Source of the DNA: Candidatus Westeberhardia cardiocondylae
Lineage (GTDB): Bacteria > Pseudomonadota > Gammaproteobacteria > Enterobacterales > Enterobacteriaceae
NCBI GenBank assembly: GCA_024648765.1
Contig: JABYQC010000001.1
Coordinates: forward strand, 1-64,000
Length of the DNA stretch: 64,000 bases
Direction of reading: 5' to 3'
Of this stretch, positions 63,161-64,000 are shown one piece after another; the first letter of the stretch is position 1; the number at the start of each line of letters is the position of its first letter. The notes under the pieces were generated by a model. It searched no databases and was not told the DNA's origin. It saw only the letters and a list, made by a program, of their open reading frames with translations. The translations under genes and the position numbers were made by a program.

Positions 63161-64000
63161 AATGAATAGATTTTTTTGTTTTGTAGTTTGAGAATATTAT
63201 TTGTATATTTCAAGTAATTTAAAGTTTCTGTGTGTTTATATATTGTATTATTATATTGTGATTTTTATGTATTATACGATATATTTTGTTATTATACTAT
63301 ATTGTGTATTTGGTTTTTGTGTATTAGTGTTTATATTGTGATAAAATTTTTTAATAGTGGTGTATATTTTTATTGAAGAATTTATGATGTTTTGTAATTG
63401 GAAGGGTGTGCTGTTGTTTATTGAATATATTAAAATGTGTTATTTGTTTTATTCTTATATGTAATTTTTGGTATTTTAGTTATATGTTGTTGATGTATTT
63501 GGGAGTGTTTTATAGATAGAGTTTGTGTTTTGTTTTTTCATGTATTGCGTTATTTCATATTATTTATACTGTATATATTTTTTATATTTTGGATTATTTT
63601 AATTTAGAATATTAGTGATATGTATTGTTGATGTTTTTATATTTATAAAAATTTTAATATATTCTTTATTACATAATATATATGACAATAAATGTGTATT
63701 GTGTTTTTATTTGCGATATTTTGTAATGTATGTGATTGTATGTTTTATACAAAGGTATATTTAATAAATCATATGTGTTGATTTGATTGATGATATTTTT
63801 TGTATTGGATTTTTTTTGATGATGTTTTGTGAGTTTTGTAGTTTTATTATGTTGTAAATGGTATTGTTGCAATATTATGGATGATTTTGTATTAAATTTT
63901 GTTATATAATTTTAAAGGATTTTTGTTATTGATTTTTTTATGTGTTGATAGGTATTATGTATGTATTTATAATTTTTGTAGTTATTTTATAGTTTCTATT
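63161..64000. other. Empty right end of the window
   Basis: 840 T-rich bases with no gene, tRNA or repeat that I can support. A 67-codon leftward frame at 63669-63872 is His/Thr/Lys/Tyr-rich and looks like compositional noise. A gene may begin beyond the window edge. Confidence 0.4.

Overview
The window looks like part of the chromosome of a long-term, genome-reduced gammaproteobacterial endosymbiont of an insect. Every recognisable protein aligns, from my memory of the families, with an Enterobacterales homologue of nearly the same length. Base composition is extremely AT-rich, intergenic spaces are long and empty, and there are no transposases, phage genes, CRISPR arrays or recognisable secondary-metabolite or secretion genes. 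Gene order keeps many short E. coli-like blocks from which single genes have dropped out. The gene set and the 13-residue tmRNA tag recall the ant/tsetse symbiont lineages (Blochmannia, Westeberhardia, Wigglesworthia type). I cannot fix the genus from the sequence alone.

Layout. 1-845: A/T-only-like repeats and tRNA-Leu, possibly near the replication origin. 846-9837: mnmG and the F1Fo ATP synthase operon atpBEFHAGDC. 10.3-18.7 kb: ptsN, tRNA-Lys and tRNA-Val, gltX, nupC, mntH, rppH, lgt, glk. 19.4-20.7 kb: rnpB and a frameshifted rsmI. 21-34.7 kb: recB, recD, an AI-2E-family membrane protein, fbaA-pgk and recC. 34.9-39.4 kb: rplM-rpsI, a five-tRNA cluster, a shortened birA and a frameshifted murB. 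39.7-46.1 kb: ung, grpE, smpB, ssrA (tmRNA), fmt, def, aroE. 46.5-49.8 kb: 23S and 5S rRNA without a 16S gene, but with a recognisable remnant of the 16S-23S spacer. 50-64 kb: dut, rpmB-rpmG, rnhA/dnaQ, gmhA, ibaG-murA (murA frameshifted), degQ, glyQ-glyS, tRNA-Glu, hldE (second half degenerate) and nfuA.

How the genes fit together. The cell makes ATP with F1Fo synthase, keeps part of lower glycolysis (glk, fbaA, pgk), imports nucleosides (NupC) and Mn/Fe (MntH), and repairs DNA with RecBCD and Ung. It keeps translation quality control (tmRNA/SmpB, Def/Fmt, MnmG). Peptidoglycan (murA, murB), lipoprotein (lgt) and LPS-heptose (gmhA, hldE) genes are present but show decay. Syntenic gaps mark where rsmG/atpI, glmUS, ptsP, coaA, tufB, nadK/recN, dprA/tsaC and coaBC would sit in E. 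coli.

The most striking signals are three. First, murB, murA and rsmI are each broken by exactly one missing base at a homopolymer (A12, T6, A10), and each would be restored by the same -1 shift at a slippery heptamer. Second, the strand asymmetry is very strong: the + strand is T- and G-rich, and this shapes the proteins encoded on each strand. Third, the rRNA operon has been split with its spacer left behind.
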